Part shown: positions 1-8,666 of the stretch, in pieces
Layout of the letters: each line of letters starts with the position of its first letter
Numbering within the stretch: position 1 is the stretch's first letter
Source: Peptostreptococcaceae bacterium
Lineage (GTDB): Bacteria > Bacillota > Clostridia > Peptostreptococcales > Filifactoraceae
Assembly: GCA_030532705.1 (NCBI GenBank)
Contig: JAUNKR010000019.1
Span: forward strand, 5,137-41,408
Direction: 5' to 3'
Length of the DNA: 36,272 nt
Program-made: the position numbers and the translations under genes
Notes under the pieces: model-generated
What the model was told of the DNA's origin: nothing
The model's database searches: none
What the model saw: only the letters and a program-made list of their open reading frames with translations

Positions 1-3000
1 TTGTTGCCCGGATTATTGTTGCCCGGATCACTAGGATTTGGGTTGTTACCGCCTCCCGAATTTCCACCGGAATTTACTTGAGGTTCATTCATAAATGGAA
101 TAAATTGGATCTGGTTTGCTGTGATGATCTGATATTGCTGAATAGATGCTGTAGTTTTGTAATCATTATAAGCAACTTGTTCCACATCGACCCTCAACCC
201 AGGTGGCATTCCTTCGATCGTGAAGCTTTCACCATGTTTCAGATCAAAGTTTTCTCCGGTCCTTATCTTTCCCGTAACAGTACTCTTTTCTCCGGTATTA
301 GGATCCACCTTGATCTTTGTAAATGAGTATTCACCATCGCTACCGTTACCTGTAAATGTTACGGTATAATTGAAATCTTTTGTTTTATCCGGTGTCGTTG
401 TGTTGATGATCTCATTGGTGATCTTTACATTTCCGAGAGGGATCTCTCTGGTATTTGTAAATGGAGCATAGACCGTGTTGTTTGCTTCGATCGTCTTTTC
501 AATGGTCTTAGAAGCCGGATCCACTTCATAGTCACCGGCAACGTCTTTATCTTCAACGACCGTCACTTTAAGTCCCGGCGGCATATCGCTGATCAGGAAT
601 CTTTCTCCATCTGTAAGCTCGAAAGTTCCGCCGGTTTGGATCGTGTTTGTTTCCAAAACGGAACCATCTTTAGCAAATTTGGTGTAATTATATGTGCTGT
701 CGCTTCCATTTCCTTCGAAAGTCACCACATACTTGAAGTTCTTGCTTGTGTCAGCATCTTTACCATAGATCTTATTGGAAACTTCCAGATGGCCTTTCGG
801 ATCGACATTTCCGCTGTTTCCGCCGCCTCCCGGAGGATTATTGTCCGGCTCGGTGATCTTGTTGATAAAGTGGATCTCCTGTCTTGGAGTGATGGTGATC
901 GTTTTTGATTGTTCTTTTGCCGGTGTTACGGTATAGCCATCTACGACCGTTTCGGTAACGGTCACTTGTAGTCCTTCCGGTAAACCGTTGATGATGAAAT
1001 TCTCACCATGTTTCAGTGAGACTATATCACCATTTTTGATAGGGAAAGATTTTGTGCCATTACTGTCTGTTTTTTCATAAGTGTAATTCTCGGAGCTACC
1101 ATTACCTGTGAATACCACTTTGTAGTCAAATTTTACATCAGTGACAGGCGTTTCCGTAGATCCTTTTACTTTGTAGACCTGGTTATCTACTAGCAGTGAA
1201 CCGGTCGGCTTTGGAGCGATTGTCTGAGGATGATTCACGACAGTGATCGTATTGCCGAGATCTTGATTACCATCTTTGATCGATGTAACGTATTTTTTAC
1301 CTTCAAGTTTTACTTCGACTGTATAGGTCTTTGCATTCAGTATATAACCGGAAGGTGCAGCAGTTTCTTTTAGTGTATAAGTTCCTACCGGAAGAACACG
1401 GAATTCAAGATCTCCTTGGGCATTTGTAACCCCTTCGCGGAAAGGAGTTCCGTTTTGAGTCAGCAATTTGAATTCTGCATTCGCAAGAGCTTGGTTATTC
1501 GGAGCGACCTTTTTGATATTGAGCAATCCGCCGCGCTCAACAGAGGCTCCTGCAGCGATCGAAGCGATAAATGCACTTGCTGAACTGCTTGCTTGAGCAT
1601 TGCCGGATCCGCTTAGTTTTGCTTTGTTTACGATCTTACCGACATTTTGTGTTGTGATGTCTGTTCGATATTCAAATCGATAAGCCTTTTTATCCTCAGG
1701 AGCTCTGAAGGTCAATTCTCTTGTAGTATTGTTATATTCGATCATTTTGCCCGGCCCGATCTGATCTTGAGTGATTTCGATCGGAGCAGCTTCTGTGTTG
1801 ACTACATATTTGCCATCTGCTGTGGGCTTGAGTTCGGTGATCTTAAATGTTTTTTGTCCATTGGACTCGAGAATGATCTGACCCTGTGCATCCATTGGTA
1901 TATCGATTCCCGCAGGTAGTGTATCGAGAAGGTGTATATCGGTTGCAGAAAAACCATCCAACTTATAGTCGACAGACCAAGTGATCGATCCGTCTTTTTG
2001 CTTTGTTAGATCCGCTTGTTTAGAAAGCGGACTACTTTTAAGGGCTGTCCTCGCATTGAGCCTAACCGGTTTTTCTTTACCGGAATAACCATTGAGTTTA
2101 AAAAAGAGACTGTTCAAATAAGGCTCATCATAAGTTACCCCATTGATATGCCCATAATCTTTTTGAACCGTGAATAGTTCTTTCATTTTTTCTTCTGAAG
2201 GCTTTGCTTTCAGGAGAATAACATAAGATCTCTTCAGTGTCGGGAAGTTGAATGTTGCTGTTGAACGAGTTGTTAGACTTCCATCTGTTATGGTCAATGT
2301 CATATCTGCAGGCGGCACTGCTTCCGTTATGCTACCCACATAGGTCCTCGCATCAGGTGAAATGCCGTTAGTTCCTTCGTACATTAGAAAATACTGATGA
2401 TTTTCGATGCCGCCGGTATTTTTTTTGTCAAACGGAACAAACTCCCATCCAGGCATCAAGTGATCGGAGACCTCGATTCCTTCATAGGTCTGTAGGGTTT
2501 GAGTTTTTTCATCAAAATATTGTTTTTTTGTATAATCTTCGTTATTTGGATTGATGCTGATCCTAAAGATCATAGCCTTTTCTTCGTAATCAAAAGCTAA
2601 ATGATATTCGTTTGCACTAAGAATATAGCCATTGCTACTGAAATGCGAGTTTGCTTTAGGATCATTTACACTTTTAGTCGCTGTTGGGTTTTTGACAGCA
2701 TCATGGTGTAAAGCTTCTTTATAGATCGAATGATAAGGAAGAAGACCTTCCGATGTAGATTGTGTAAGTTCTTTTGAGCCGCTGTACAGCTTCGCCGTAC
2801 TGAATACCGGTTGATGCCAGCCGGCTTCTTTATCAGAATTGAAGTTGTTGGATATTTTGTAATGCATCGCGGTAGAAACGACAGTACTTGTTGTGAAGTA
2901 GGTCGCCTTTTGGTCTTTTTTGAACCCTTTGATTGTCAAAAGATCTCCAACGCGGTTTCCGGACTTGTCAGTGATTGGTGTGACTTCATGAGTCAGTCCA

Positions 3001-4733
3001 TGATCGCTCTTAAATCCGGAGAATTTTTGTTTGATTGCGGTTGGGCGATTTAGAGGGTCTTTATCTGTGCGAGTACCTTCCGGTCCAAAAGTGAGACCTG
3101 CAGGGATCCCTTGTAGATCGGAAGACATATATCCGTTGTCATTATACAGAAAGACTTCATACACTTTTGTATCCGGTGGAAGCTCGTCCTTGAGATCAAC
3201 ATCGGTTTGCCAAGCGATCGTGGTTGTTTGAGGGTTTGTTACAAACTCATCCGGGCTTGGACTGGTGTAACTCTTGGCTCTTGGGAGAGCGGTTTTTTTG
3301 ATCTTATTGAAACCGATCGTTGCTTCAACAGGCTGGGTCTTGATGCCGGGACTATTATCCCAACCCAAGGTTGCCTGGTTCTGGAAATTGATATTTTCTC
3401 CGCTGTGATTTTGAGGGATATTGGTAGCGGTCGTGATCAATGTCAATAAGATCTTCTTGTTGTTTACATGACCTTCTTCGCCGATATAATATTTATCGCC
3501 AACGATTCGAGGATCCTTTTCCGGACCCCAATGTCCTTTTCCTTCTTTGTTACTTTCTGAAGGCTCTTGATCCCAAATCCATTCTTTATATTTGGCAGAA
3601 TGAAGTTCTAAGCCTTGGCTAAGAACATCTTCGACATACATATTTCTTAATGATGCCTCATTACCATTTGCGGTGATCGTCCATTTGATATAACGAGCAT
3701 TTGCATCACCGGTTATGACCCCTGTACTGCCTTTATCTGCTTCTTCACCATTTTTAGAGATCCAATTAGGAGTGAATCTTGCAGGTTTTGACTCTACAAA
3801 AGTAGGGGCTTTTCCTTCAAATTTGGAATAGAGATAAGCTCTGTTTGTATAATTTATGGTGTTTGTTCCATGGTATAACCTATCCACGATCTTGGTGGCA
3901 AAGGTGATCGTTGCACTACCTTTTCCAAACCCATCCGGGAAAGTATAGGATAGAACATTGTTATTATAAACGGGCTCTATTTTCGTTCCGTCGATTTGAA
4001 ATGTATCGGCTTCATAACCGCCAAGAGAACCTACATTATCTTCAAAACGAAATCCATCCAGATGAGCCAGACTTCCATCTTTTGAAGGTGTGATCTGAAC
4101 TGTCCACCAAACTTGCGGTGTTTTTCCGCTGGCATCTCCTGTCTTTTCCATTTTGAATGCAAAATCGCCCTTTGAAGGATCCAAGATATAATTTTTTTCG
4201 ATGATCTGGATCTGTTTTCCGCTATGATCGATCGCGCCGGAAGAATGATCATAATTCATTACCGCAGTCAACCAGAACGGGATGGTCGCGATCCCCTCTT
4301 CTCTTTTGATGTCGGTAGCCTCAAATACATTTCCATCAAAAATGATATCGGCATAAAGTCCATCGGATTTTTTTGATAGAGTGTAAGTTCCTAATGTATA
4401 AGTGCCATTTTCTACCTCGATTGAAATAGGCGCAACATCTTGCGGATCAAAATTTTCGGAGATCTTAAAACTTAAGTGATCGTTTTTTTGGATCTTGCCC
4501 GGTCCGATCTGAGCGGAAAGATCCGCACTGACGATCACGGATGTATCTGAATCAAGATGTCCGTTTTCTGCAACTTCTCCGCTCTGCCTAATGATAACAT
4601 TTTTCACGATCAGATCGTGTAATCCCAAATCTGCTGCATAGGAGCTGCCATAAGGGATGAAAATGTTGGTGATCAATAGCATTGCCATAAAATAGCTTAT
4701 CAAGCTAAGCTTTTTGTTTCTGCCATTTAACAT
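1..4733 (-). CDS. Large multidomain cell-surface adhesin, C-terminus beyond window
   Basis: The reading frame is open from an ATG at 4733 to the window edge, about 1577 residues with no stop. The start follows a strong AAGGAGG-type ribosome site. Residues 1-33 form a signal peptide (basic start, hydrophobic core, SYA-A cleavage). Residues about 35-250 resemble the folded adhesive domain of MSCRAMM/SpaA-like proteins. Residues about 250-1050 hold several collagen-binding-like units with the recurring pattern 'itWtv...l.D.Lp.gl'. Residues about 1065-1165 form a Cna-B domain (LLNIKK strand with the usual Lys, and a KETAAPSGY glutamate motif), able in this family to form an internal isopeptide bond. 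Three DUF7601-like pilin-type domains follow to about 1545, then a Gly/Asn/Pro linker. A sortase signal and anchor are expected past the edge but not seen. Surface attachment is inferred; the ligand is unknown. Confidence 0.9.
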   Translation of the reverse strand, partial: MLNGRNKKLSLISYFMAMLLITNIFIPYGSSYAADLGLHDLIVKNVIIRQSGEVAENGHLDSDTSVIVSADLSAQIGPGKIQKNDHLSFKISENFDPQDVAPISIEVENGTYTLGTYTLSKKSDGLYADIIFDGNVFEATDIKREEGIATIPFWLTAVMNYDHSSGAIDHSGKQIQIIEKNYILDPSKGDFAFKMEKTGDASGKTPQVWWTVQITPSKDGSLAHLDGFRFEDNVGSLGGYEADTFQIDGTKIEPVYNNNVLSYTFPDGFGKGSATITFATKIVDRLYHGTNTINYTNRAYLYSKFEGKAPTFVESKPARFTPNWISKNGEEADKGSTGVITGDANARYIKWTITANGNEASLRNMYVEDVLSQGLELHSAKYKEWIWDQEPSESNKEGKGHWGPEKDPRIVGDKYYIGEEGHVNNKKILLTLITTATNIPQNHSGENINFQNQATLGWDNSPGIKTQPVEATIGFNKIKKTALPRAKSYTSPSPDEFVTNPQTTTIAWQTDVDLKDELPPDTKVYEVFLYNDNGYMSSDLQGIPAGLTFGPEGTRTDKDPLNRPTAIKQKFSGFKSDHGLTHEVTPITDKSGNRVGDLLTIKGFKKDQKATYFTTSTVVSTAMHYKISNNFNSDKEAGWHQPVFSTAKLYSGSKELTQSTSEGLLPYHSIYKEALHHDAVKNPTATKSVNDPKANSHFSSNGYILSANEYHLAFDYEEKAMIFRISINPNNEDYTKKQYFDEKTQTLQTYEGIEVSDHLMPGWEFVPFDKKNTGGIENHQYFLMYEGTNGISPDARTYVGSITEAVPPADMTLTITDGSLTTRSTATFNFPTLKRSYVILLKAKPSEEKMKELFTVQKDYGHINGVTYDEPYLNSLFFKLNGYSGKEKPVRLNARTALKSSPLSKQADLTKQKDGSITWSVDYKLDGFSATDIHLLDTLPAGIDIPMDAQGQIILESNGQKTFKITELKPTADGKYVVNTEAAPIEITQDQIGPGKMIEYNNTTRELTFRAPEDKKAYRFEYRTDITTQNVGKIVNKAKLSGSGNAQASSSASAFIASIAAGASVERGGLLNIKKVAPNNQALANAEFKLLTQNGTPFREGVTNAQGDLEFRVLPVGTYTLKETAAPSGYILNAKTYTVEVKLEGKKYVTSIKDGNQDLGNTITVVNHPQTIAPKPTGSLLVDNQVYKVKGSTETPVTDVKFDYKVVFTGNGSSENYTYEKTDSNGTKSFPIKNGDIVSLKHGENFIINGLPEGLQVTVTETVVDGYTVTPAKEQSKTITITPRQEIHFINKITEPDNNPPGGGGNSGNVDPKGHLEVSNKIYGKDADTSKNFKYVVTFEGNGSDSTYNYTKFAKDGSVLETNTIQTGGTFELTDGERFLISDMPPGLKVTVVEDKDVAGDYEVDPASKTIEKTIEANNTVYAPFTNTREIPLGNVKITNEIINTTTPDKTKDFNYTVTFTGNGSDGEYSFTKIKVDPNTGEKSTVTGKIRTGENFDLKHGESFTIEGMPPGLRVDVEQVAYNDYKTTASIQQYQIITANQIQFIPFMNEPQVNSGGNSGGGNNPNPSDPGNNNPGN
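80..1215 (-). repeat. Three tandem DUF7601-like domains inside the adhesin
   Basis: Three consecutive units of roughly 115-130 residues each begin with a G-x-L/V-x-V/I-x-N strand, contain a conserved VTFTGNGS core (near 350, 715 and 1105) and end with a 'KHGE/TDGE-F-I-GLPEGL/MPPGL-V-V' segment. They are alike in protein but clearly diverged in DNA, so they are old duplications. Such units usually form the stalk of wall-anchored proteins. Confidence 0.7.
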
Positions 4734-4882
4734 ATAATTCCTCCTTCTATGAGTGTAAGATTTGTCTGGGTGTTTTATAGATCCGAGGATGCCTTTAGAG
4801 AAGAATACATTTTAGTGCAGTCATCTGATCAAGTGATACGTCCAAGTATTTATATAGAACACTCCAATAAATAACCTTTCCT

Positions 4883-4910
4883 ATTATAACCCAAAATGAA
4901 GTGATCGTAA
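4883..4910 (-). promoter_or_regulatory. Possible adhesin promoter
   Basis: On the minus strand a perfect TATAAT (4883-4888) lies 16 bp after a weak TTACGA -35-like hexamer (4905-4910). It leaves a leader of about 140 nt before the adhesin start. The -35 box is poor, so this is tentative. Confidence 0.35.
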
Positions 4911-5130
4911 CATCTTTATTGGAAAAAATTAAAGAATTGATAAATCTAATTTTTGAGTCATAGCAGGATGATGCGGAACAAAATGAGAGATTAGAATGCA
5001 CACATGGGCCAAATCCTCATTATTATTAATATTCGACAATTTTGAGAAAAAAAGAATACTCCAAACTCAATATATACAAATGTAAAAATAATATCGGATA
5101 AAAGATAGTGCCTTAAGATCGTGAAACGAT
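4911..5130. other. AT-rich divergent intergenic DNA, no gene seen
   Basis: The 4734-5364 gap separates the minus-strand adhesin from the plus-strand EF-G paralogue. This part has no convincing coding frame; a short minus-strand frame at 4795-5001 lacks a ribosome site and family features. A small ATCG/CGAT hairpin at 5117-5130 is part of a 16-bp sequence found again at 21915-21930. Confidence 0.5.
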
Positions 5131-5217
5131 AGAGTTTTTATTTTCACTTTTTTATCGGTCATTTTGGAACGTAGCGATCGTATCGACCGGAAAGAAATCG
5201 ATGAAAAATAAATCTCT
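5131..5217. repeat. Nested imperfect inverted repeat upstream of EF-G paralogue
   Basis: Arms nest in order: AGAG (5131) with CTCT (5214), TTATTTTCA (5138-5146) with TGAAAAATAA (5202-5211, one bulged A), and CGGTC (5156-5160) with GACCG (5185-5189). It lies about 65 bp upstream of the promoter at 5281. It could be a folded RNA, an operator or decayed repeat DNA; its role is unknown. Confidence 0.4.
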
Positions 5218-5280
5218 TTTGCCTAAAATAGTTACAAATGTAAAAGAGAAATAAAATGTATTTTGACAAGAGGAAAACAA

Positions 5281-5309
5281 TTGCATAAATCATTCGGATA
5301 GGTTATAAT
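5281..5309 (+). promoter_or_regulatory. Promoter of EF-G paralogue
   Basis: TTGCAT (5281-5286) and a perfect TATAAT (5304-5309) are separated by 17 bp. A separate perfect TTGACA lies at 5263-5268 but has no good -10 at normal spacing, so it may be a second, weaker start. Confidence 0.6.
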
Positions 5310-5364
5310 TATTAAAATATCTAATTTTTTGATATATTTCAAAACTCAAAGGAGGAATTTGACA

Positions 5365-7353
5365 ATGAGGGTTTACGAAAGTGACAAGATCAGAAATGTA
5401 GCGATACTTGGACATGCGGGTAGCGGTAAGAGTAATCTTATTGAGGCTATCCAATTTACAGCAGGACTTGCAAACAGAATTTCAAAACCGACAGATGAGG
5501 TCAAATTGACAAATACCGTAGGTCTTTATGCGGTTGAGTACAACAGTAATAAATATAATTTCCTGGATACACCGGGATATTTTGATTTTTCAGGGGAGGT
5601 TACTTCAGCGATGACGGCGGCTCGTGGAGCGATCATCGTAGTAGATGGAACGACAGATCTCCAAGTTGGAACAGAGAAGGCTTTGGAAATAACTGACGAT
5701 TTGAGTATGCCAAGATTCATTTTCGTCAATAAGATAGATAGCGAAAAGGCGGACTATGAAAAGATCCTTGAGCAATTGAGAGAAAAATATGGCAAAAAGA
5801 TCGCACCTTTCCATGTGCCTTGGGGGAAGGCGGACAGTTTTAAGGGATTTATCAATGTAGTGGATATGTTCGCAAGAGAGTATAACGGTTCCGAATGTGT
5901 GACCGTACCGATGCCGGAAGACATTCAGCATCAGGTGGAGCCGATCCGCGAGATGCTTCTTGAGGCAGTTGCGGAAACGGACGAAGAGTTGATGGACAAG
6001 TTTTTTGCGGGCGAAGCATTTACTCGGGATGAGATCCACAAAGGATTGAGACTGGGAGTTCTTGCAGGAGACGTAATTCCGGTGCTTTGCGGATCCACTG
6101 CAAAAAATATCGGGATGCATACGCTACTCGATATGGTGGTCGATTATCTTCCGTCTCCGCTTGACTCGGGAGTGCCGAGATATTCAGCGGATGCGGTTGC
6201 ACAAGTTTACAAGACCGTATATGACCCATTCCTTGGTCGTGTGAACTATGCTAAAGTATTCGAAGGGGAATTCAAATCGGATATGGAGGTGTTCAACCTC
6301 AACAAAGGCGGAAAGAAAGAGAAGATCAATAAGATGTTCTCTGTAGTGAATAAAGAGCTGAAAGAAGTAGAGAAAGCGAATGCAGGCGATATCGTCGTAT
6401 TTACAAAGCTGGGAGATGTGGTGACGGGCGATGTGCTTTCATCCAAAGCGGATCACGGGGGAAGACCGGGACTTGAATTTCCGAAGCCTCAGATGCTTGT
6501 AGCGGTTGCGGCGATCAATAAGAATGATGAAGACAAGATCTCTCAAGGAATTCAAAAACTATTGGATGAAGACCCTTCCTTCACTTACTCAAGAAATCCG
6601 GAGACCAAACAATCCGTTTTGGGCGTTCAAGGAGAGATTCATGTCAATGCGCTCAAGGATAAGCTGAAAGAAAAATTTGGTGTGGATGTTGTATTGAAGG
6701 ATCTGAAGGTTCCATACAGAGAGACGATCAAAGGAAATTCCGATGTTCAGGGTAAGCATAAGAAGCAATCCGGCGGACATGGACAATACGGAGATGTCAA
6801 GATCCGCTTCTCGCCATCTGCTGAAGAGTTTGAATTTACGGAAGAATTATTTGGCGGTTCGGTTCCAAAATCTTATGTTCCGGCAGTTGAAAAAGGGTTG
6901 AGAGAGTCGATGGAGCACGGAGTGCTCGCCGGCTATCCGGTGACCAATATTAAAGCGGTGTTGTATGACGGATCTTATCATGATGTGGATTCTTCCGAAA
7001 TGGCATTCAAACTTGCGGCAAACCTTGCTTTCAAAAAAGGAATGGAAGAAGCGAAACCGGTACTTCTGGAGCCTGTGATGAAACTGGATATCTATGTTCC
7101 GGAAGAGTATATGGGCGATATCATGGGTGATATCAATAAGAAACGCGGTCGTGTACTGGGGATGGAAGCATACAAAAACGGAAAGCAGATCATTCATGCA
7201 GAAGCTCCGCAAGCAGAAACTTTCAAATATGCGATCGACCTTAAAGCGATGACTCAGGGTAGAGGATATTTTGAAATGGAATTTGTAAGATATGAAGAAG
7301 TTCCGGCACAAATGGCTGAAAAGATCATTGCAGAGGCGAAAGCTGAGAAATAG
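5365..7353 (+). CDS. Elongation factor G-like translational GTPase (divergent paralogue)
   Basis: The product is 662 residues. The ATG at 5365 is chosen because AAAGGAGG ends 9 nt upstream; a TTG at 5329 precedes that site. The GTPase domain has G1 GHAGSGKS (16-23), G3 DTPG (about 68-71) and G4 NKID (about 121-124), followed by EF-G domains II-V, including the domain IV block with GGHGQYGD and the domain V block with RGRVLGME. It resembles the EF-G II/FusA2 branch rather than the housekeeping factor. The stretch between G1 and G3 is shorter than usual: the acidic 'DFDPEE'-type part of switch I seems missing, though a Thr is left at the G2 position (VKLT). The gene stands alone between its own promoter and terminator, not in a ribosomal-protein operon. 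Its true role on the ribosome is uncertain. Confidence 0.88.
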   Translation: MRVYESDKIRNVAILGHAGSGKSNLIEAIQFTAGLANRISKPTDEVKLTNTVGLYAVEYNSNKYNFLDTPGYFDFSGEVTSAMTAARGAIIVVDGTTDLQVGTEKALEITDDLSMPRFIFVNKIDSEKADYEKILEQLREKYGKKIAPFHVPWGKADSFKGFINVVDMFAREYNGSECVTVPMPEDIQHQVEPIREMLLEAVAETDEELMDKFFAGEAFTRDEIHKGLRLGVLAGDVIPVLCGSTAKNIGMHTLLDMVVDYLPSPLDSGVPRYSADAVAQVYKTVYDPFLGRVNYAKVFEGEFKSDMEVFNLNKGGKKEKINKMFSVVNKELKEVEKANAGDIVVFTKLGDVVTGDVLSSKADHGGRPGLEFPKPQMLVAVAAINKNDEDKISQGIQKLLDEDPSFTYSRNPETKQSVLGVQGEIHVNALKDKLKEKFGVDVVLKDLKVPYRETIKGNSDVQGKHKKQSGGHGQYGDVKIRFSPSAEEFEFTEELFGGSVPKSYVPAVEKGLRESMEHGVLAGYPVTNIKAVLYDGSYHDVDSSEMAFKLAANLAFKKGMEEAKPVLLEPVMKLDIYVPEEYMGDIMGDINKKRGRVLGMEAYKNGKQIIHAEAPQAETFKYAIDLKAMTQGRGYFEMEFVRYEEVPAQMAEKIIAEAKAEK

Positions 7354-7394
7354 GATCTTTATAGAAAATATTAAAATTTACAGTTTGAATTTCA

Positions 7395-7429
7395 GGCGTA
7401 GCGATAGTATCAGTCGCTACGCTGTTTTT
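7395..7429 (+). terminator. Rho-independent terminator after EF-G paralogue
   Basis: A perfect 9-bp stem GCGTAGCGA/TCGCTACGC (7396-7404 with 7414-7422) is followed by TGTTTTT. Confidence 0.85.
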
Positions 7430-7557
7430 ATACACATTTTTGTATTGTGCATCATGCATGCTGAGGAAGTTTCGCAAGAGCGACTTTCATGATGGAGGGA
7501 GATCATTTTGTTTCGCTGATTTATTTCAAAAGTCGCCAAAAGATTTGCAGATCCTTA

Positions 7558-7586
7558 TTGATTTTTTGTTTTCTATATATTAAAAT
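7558..7586 (+). promoter_or_regulatory. Promoter of the THF riboswitch-folT unit
   Basis: TTGATT (7558-7563), a 17-bp spacer and TAAAAT (7581-7586). The predicted start, about 7593, falls right at the 5' edge of the riboswitch. Confidence 0.65.
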
Positions 7587-7594
7587 ACCTCTAT

Positions 7595-7702
7595 GCAGAG
7601 TAGATAGCATGCGTCAAGTGTTGATGGATGGGAAGTTGCCATCAGACGAAGGCAGAGATCAAATCTTAGGGTCTGTGTTGCGATATGTTATCGCGTCCGC
7701 TG
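7595..7702 (+). promoter_or_regulatory. Tetrahydrofolate (THF) riboswitch
   Basis: Conserved THF riboswitch segments occur in order: GCAGAGTAGATAG, GCGTCAAGTG, GGATGGGAAGTTGCC, ACGAAGG, and the closing TCCGCTG. The 3' strand GCGTCCGCTG runs straight into the SD GAGGAGG (7702-7708) of folT. This suggests translational control: folate binding would stabilise the closing stem and hide the ribosome site. The family and the folT target are well established. Confidence 0.88.
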
Positions 7703-7712
7703 AGGAGGAAAA

Positions 7713-8243
7713 ATGAATAACAGAAAAATCAGCACAAAATCCATCGTGCTGGGTGGGCTTTTTGTTGCGGCAAGTATCGTTTTGACACGTTTTTTAGGTT
7801 TTATGATCATGGCAGGGACTGTTCGGATCTCCTATGGTTCCGTTCCTTTGGCGATGGCAGGGATCATGCTCGGACCGGTGGTCGGGACTTTGGCAGGGAT
7901 CGTTGCGGATCTGGTGGGTGCACTTTTGTTGCCTCAAGGGTCTTTTTTTCCGGGCTTCACTTTGTCATCGGCATTGCAGGGATTGATCCCGGCGCTGATC
8001 GTGCATAAGCTCTATATCGATAAGTCGATACCTTTTTCAAAGATCGTCACAAATACCGTGATTGCGATCACGCTGATGACGATTATCGTGTCTTTGGGAT
8101 TGAACACATTATGGCTGACTTTTTTGATGAAAAAAGGTTTTATGGTTATCTTCCCGACAAGAGTGCTTTCATCGGTAATTATCGGGGCGACTTCTTTAGT
8201 AATCATCGTAGTGTTGTTGAAAGCTTTGAGAGATAAGCTATAA
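7713..8243 (+). CDS. folT: ECF transporter folate-binding S component FolT
   Basis: This 176-residue hydrophobic protein has about six membrane segments. It carries the FolT-type pattern R-I-S-Y-G-S-V-P near residue 40, then GIMLGPVVG, a GIVADLVGALL segment and FFPGFTLSSALQG, matching substrate-specific subunits of energy-coupling-factor transporters. It would capture folates at the membrane and work with a shared EcfAA'T module, which is not in this window. GAGGAGG precedes the ATG by 4 nt. The THF riboswitch directly upstream independently supports folate as the substrate. It is monocistronic, ended by the terminator at 8250. Confidence 0.9.
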   Translation: MNNRKISTKSIVLGGLFVAASIVLTRFLGFMIMAGTVRISYGSVPLAMAGIMLGPVVGTLAGIVADLVGALLLPQGSFFPGFTLSSALQGLIPALIVHKLYIDKSIPFSKIVTNTVIAITLMTIIVSLGLNTLWLTFLMKKGFMVIFPTRVLSSVIIGATSLVIIVVLLKALRDKL

Positions 8244-8249
8244 GGAGTT

Positions 8250-8287
8250 TTGGCATACAAAACTTCCTGTATGCCAATCTTTTTTTT
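8250..8287 (+). terminator. Terminator after folT
   Basis: A perfect 10-bp stem TTGGCATACA/TGTATGCCAA (8250-8259 with 8268-8277) is followed by TC and eight T residues. Confidence 0.9.
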
Positions 8288-8363
8288 GTGTGGAGGATCT
8301 GTTTTCATAAGAGTGTTTTGTAGAGAGAAGGCTTTTGTAATCGATCTTTTTGTGAAAAAAGAA

Positions 8364-8392
8364 TTGCTTTCTTTGAATAAATGATTTATAAT
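8364..8392 (+). promoter_or_regulatory. tRNA promoter
   Basis: TTGCTT (8364-8369), a 17-bp spacer and a perfect TATAAT (8387-8392) place the start just before the tRNA at 8404. Confidence 0.55.
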
Positions 8393-8403
8393 ACTTTTGG
8401 TGG

Positions 8404-8479
8404 GGGCGTTTAGCTCAGTTGGGAGAGTATCTGCTCGACAAGCAGGGGGTCACTGGTTCGAACCCGGTAACGCCCACCA
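8404..8479 (+). tRNA. tRNA-Val (GAC anticodon), C at position 33
   Basis: The 76-nt cloverleaf has a 7-bp acceptor stem GGGCGTT/AACGCCC, D stem GCTC/GAGT (one G-U), anticodon stem TCTGC/GCAGG, 5-nt variable loop, T stem ACTGG/CCGGT with TTCGAAC loop, discriminator A and encoded CCA. The 7-nt anticodon loop is TCGACAA, so the anticodon GAC lies at 8437-8439 and position 33 (8436) is C instead of the near-universal T. The gene is single, between its own promoter and terminator. Confidence 0.9.
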
Positions 8480-8489
8480 AATTTAGAAG

Positions 8490-8520
8490 AGTGCATTTTG
8501 TGATGAAATGTACTTTTTTT
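8490..8520 (+). terminator. Terminator after tRNA-Val
   Basis: Stem GTGCATTT/AAATGTAC (8491-8498 with 8506-8513, one G-U), followed by seven T residues. Confidence 0.8.
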
Positions 8521-8625
8521 ATGGAAAAATAAAAATGAAGATATTAGAGGGCAGACAGGCAAGAAGCTGTTTGTTTGATAAAACAATAAGGACAAAAAGT
8601 TTCCATTCCTTGTTAGTGGAGAATG

Positions 8626-8634
8626 TGGTATAAT
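8626..8634 (+). promoter_or_regulatory. Extended -10 promoter of cyuA
   Basis: TGG directly followed by TATAAT (8629-8634) gives an extended -10 with no clear -35. It lies 32 bp before the chosen start. Confidence 0.5.
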
Positions 8635-8666
8635 TTTGTTAAAAATATTTTGAGGTGAAAGCGACT

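Noticed and set aside
5365-7353. Tetracycline-resistance ribosomal protection protein (TetM-like)
   Set aside because: Domain order is shared, but the G domain and domain IV motifs (GGHGQYGD) fit EF-G-like paralogues better, and there is no mobile element or leader typical of tet(M).
7489-7716. 75-codon plus-strand frame before folT
   Set aside because: It lies across the promoter and THF riboswitch and has no family features.
8535-8633. 32-codon frame between the tRNA and cyuA
   Set aside because: No ribosome site, and it contains the cyuA -10 box; its composition looks non-coding.
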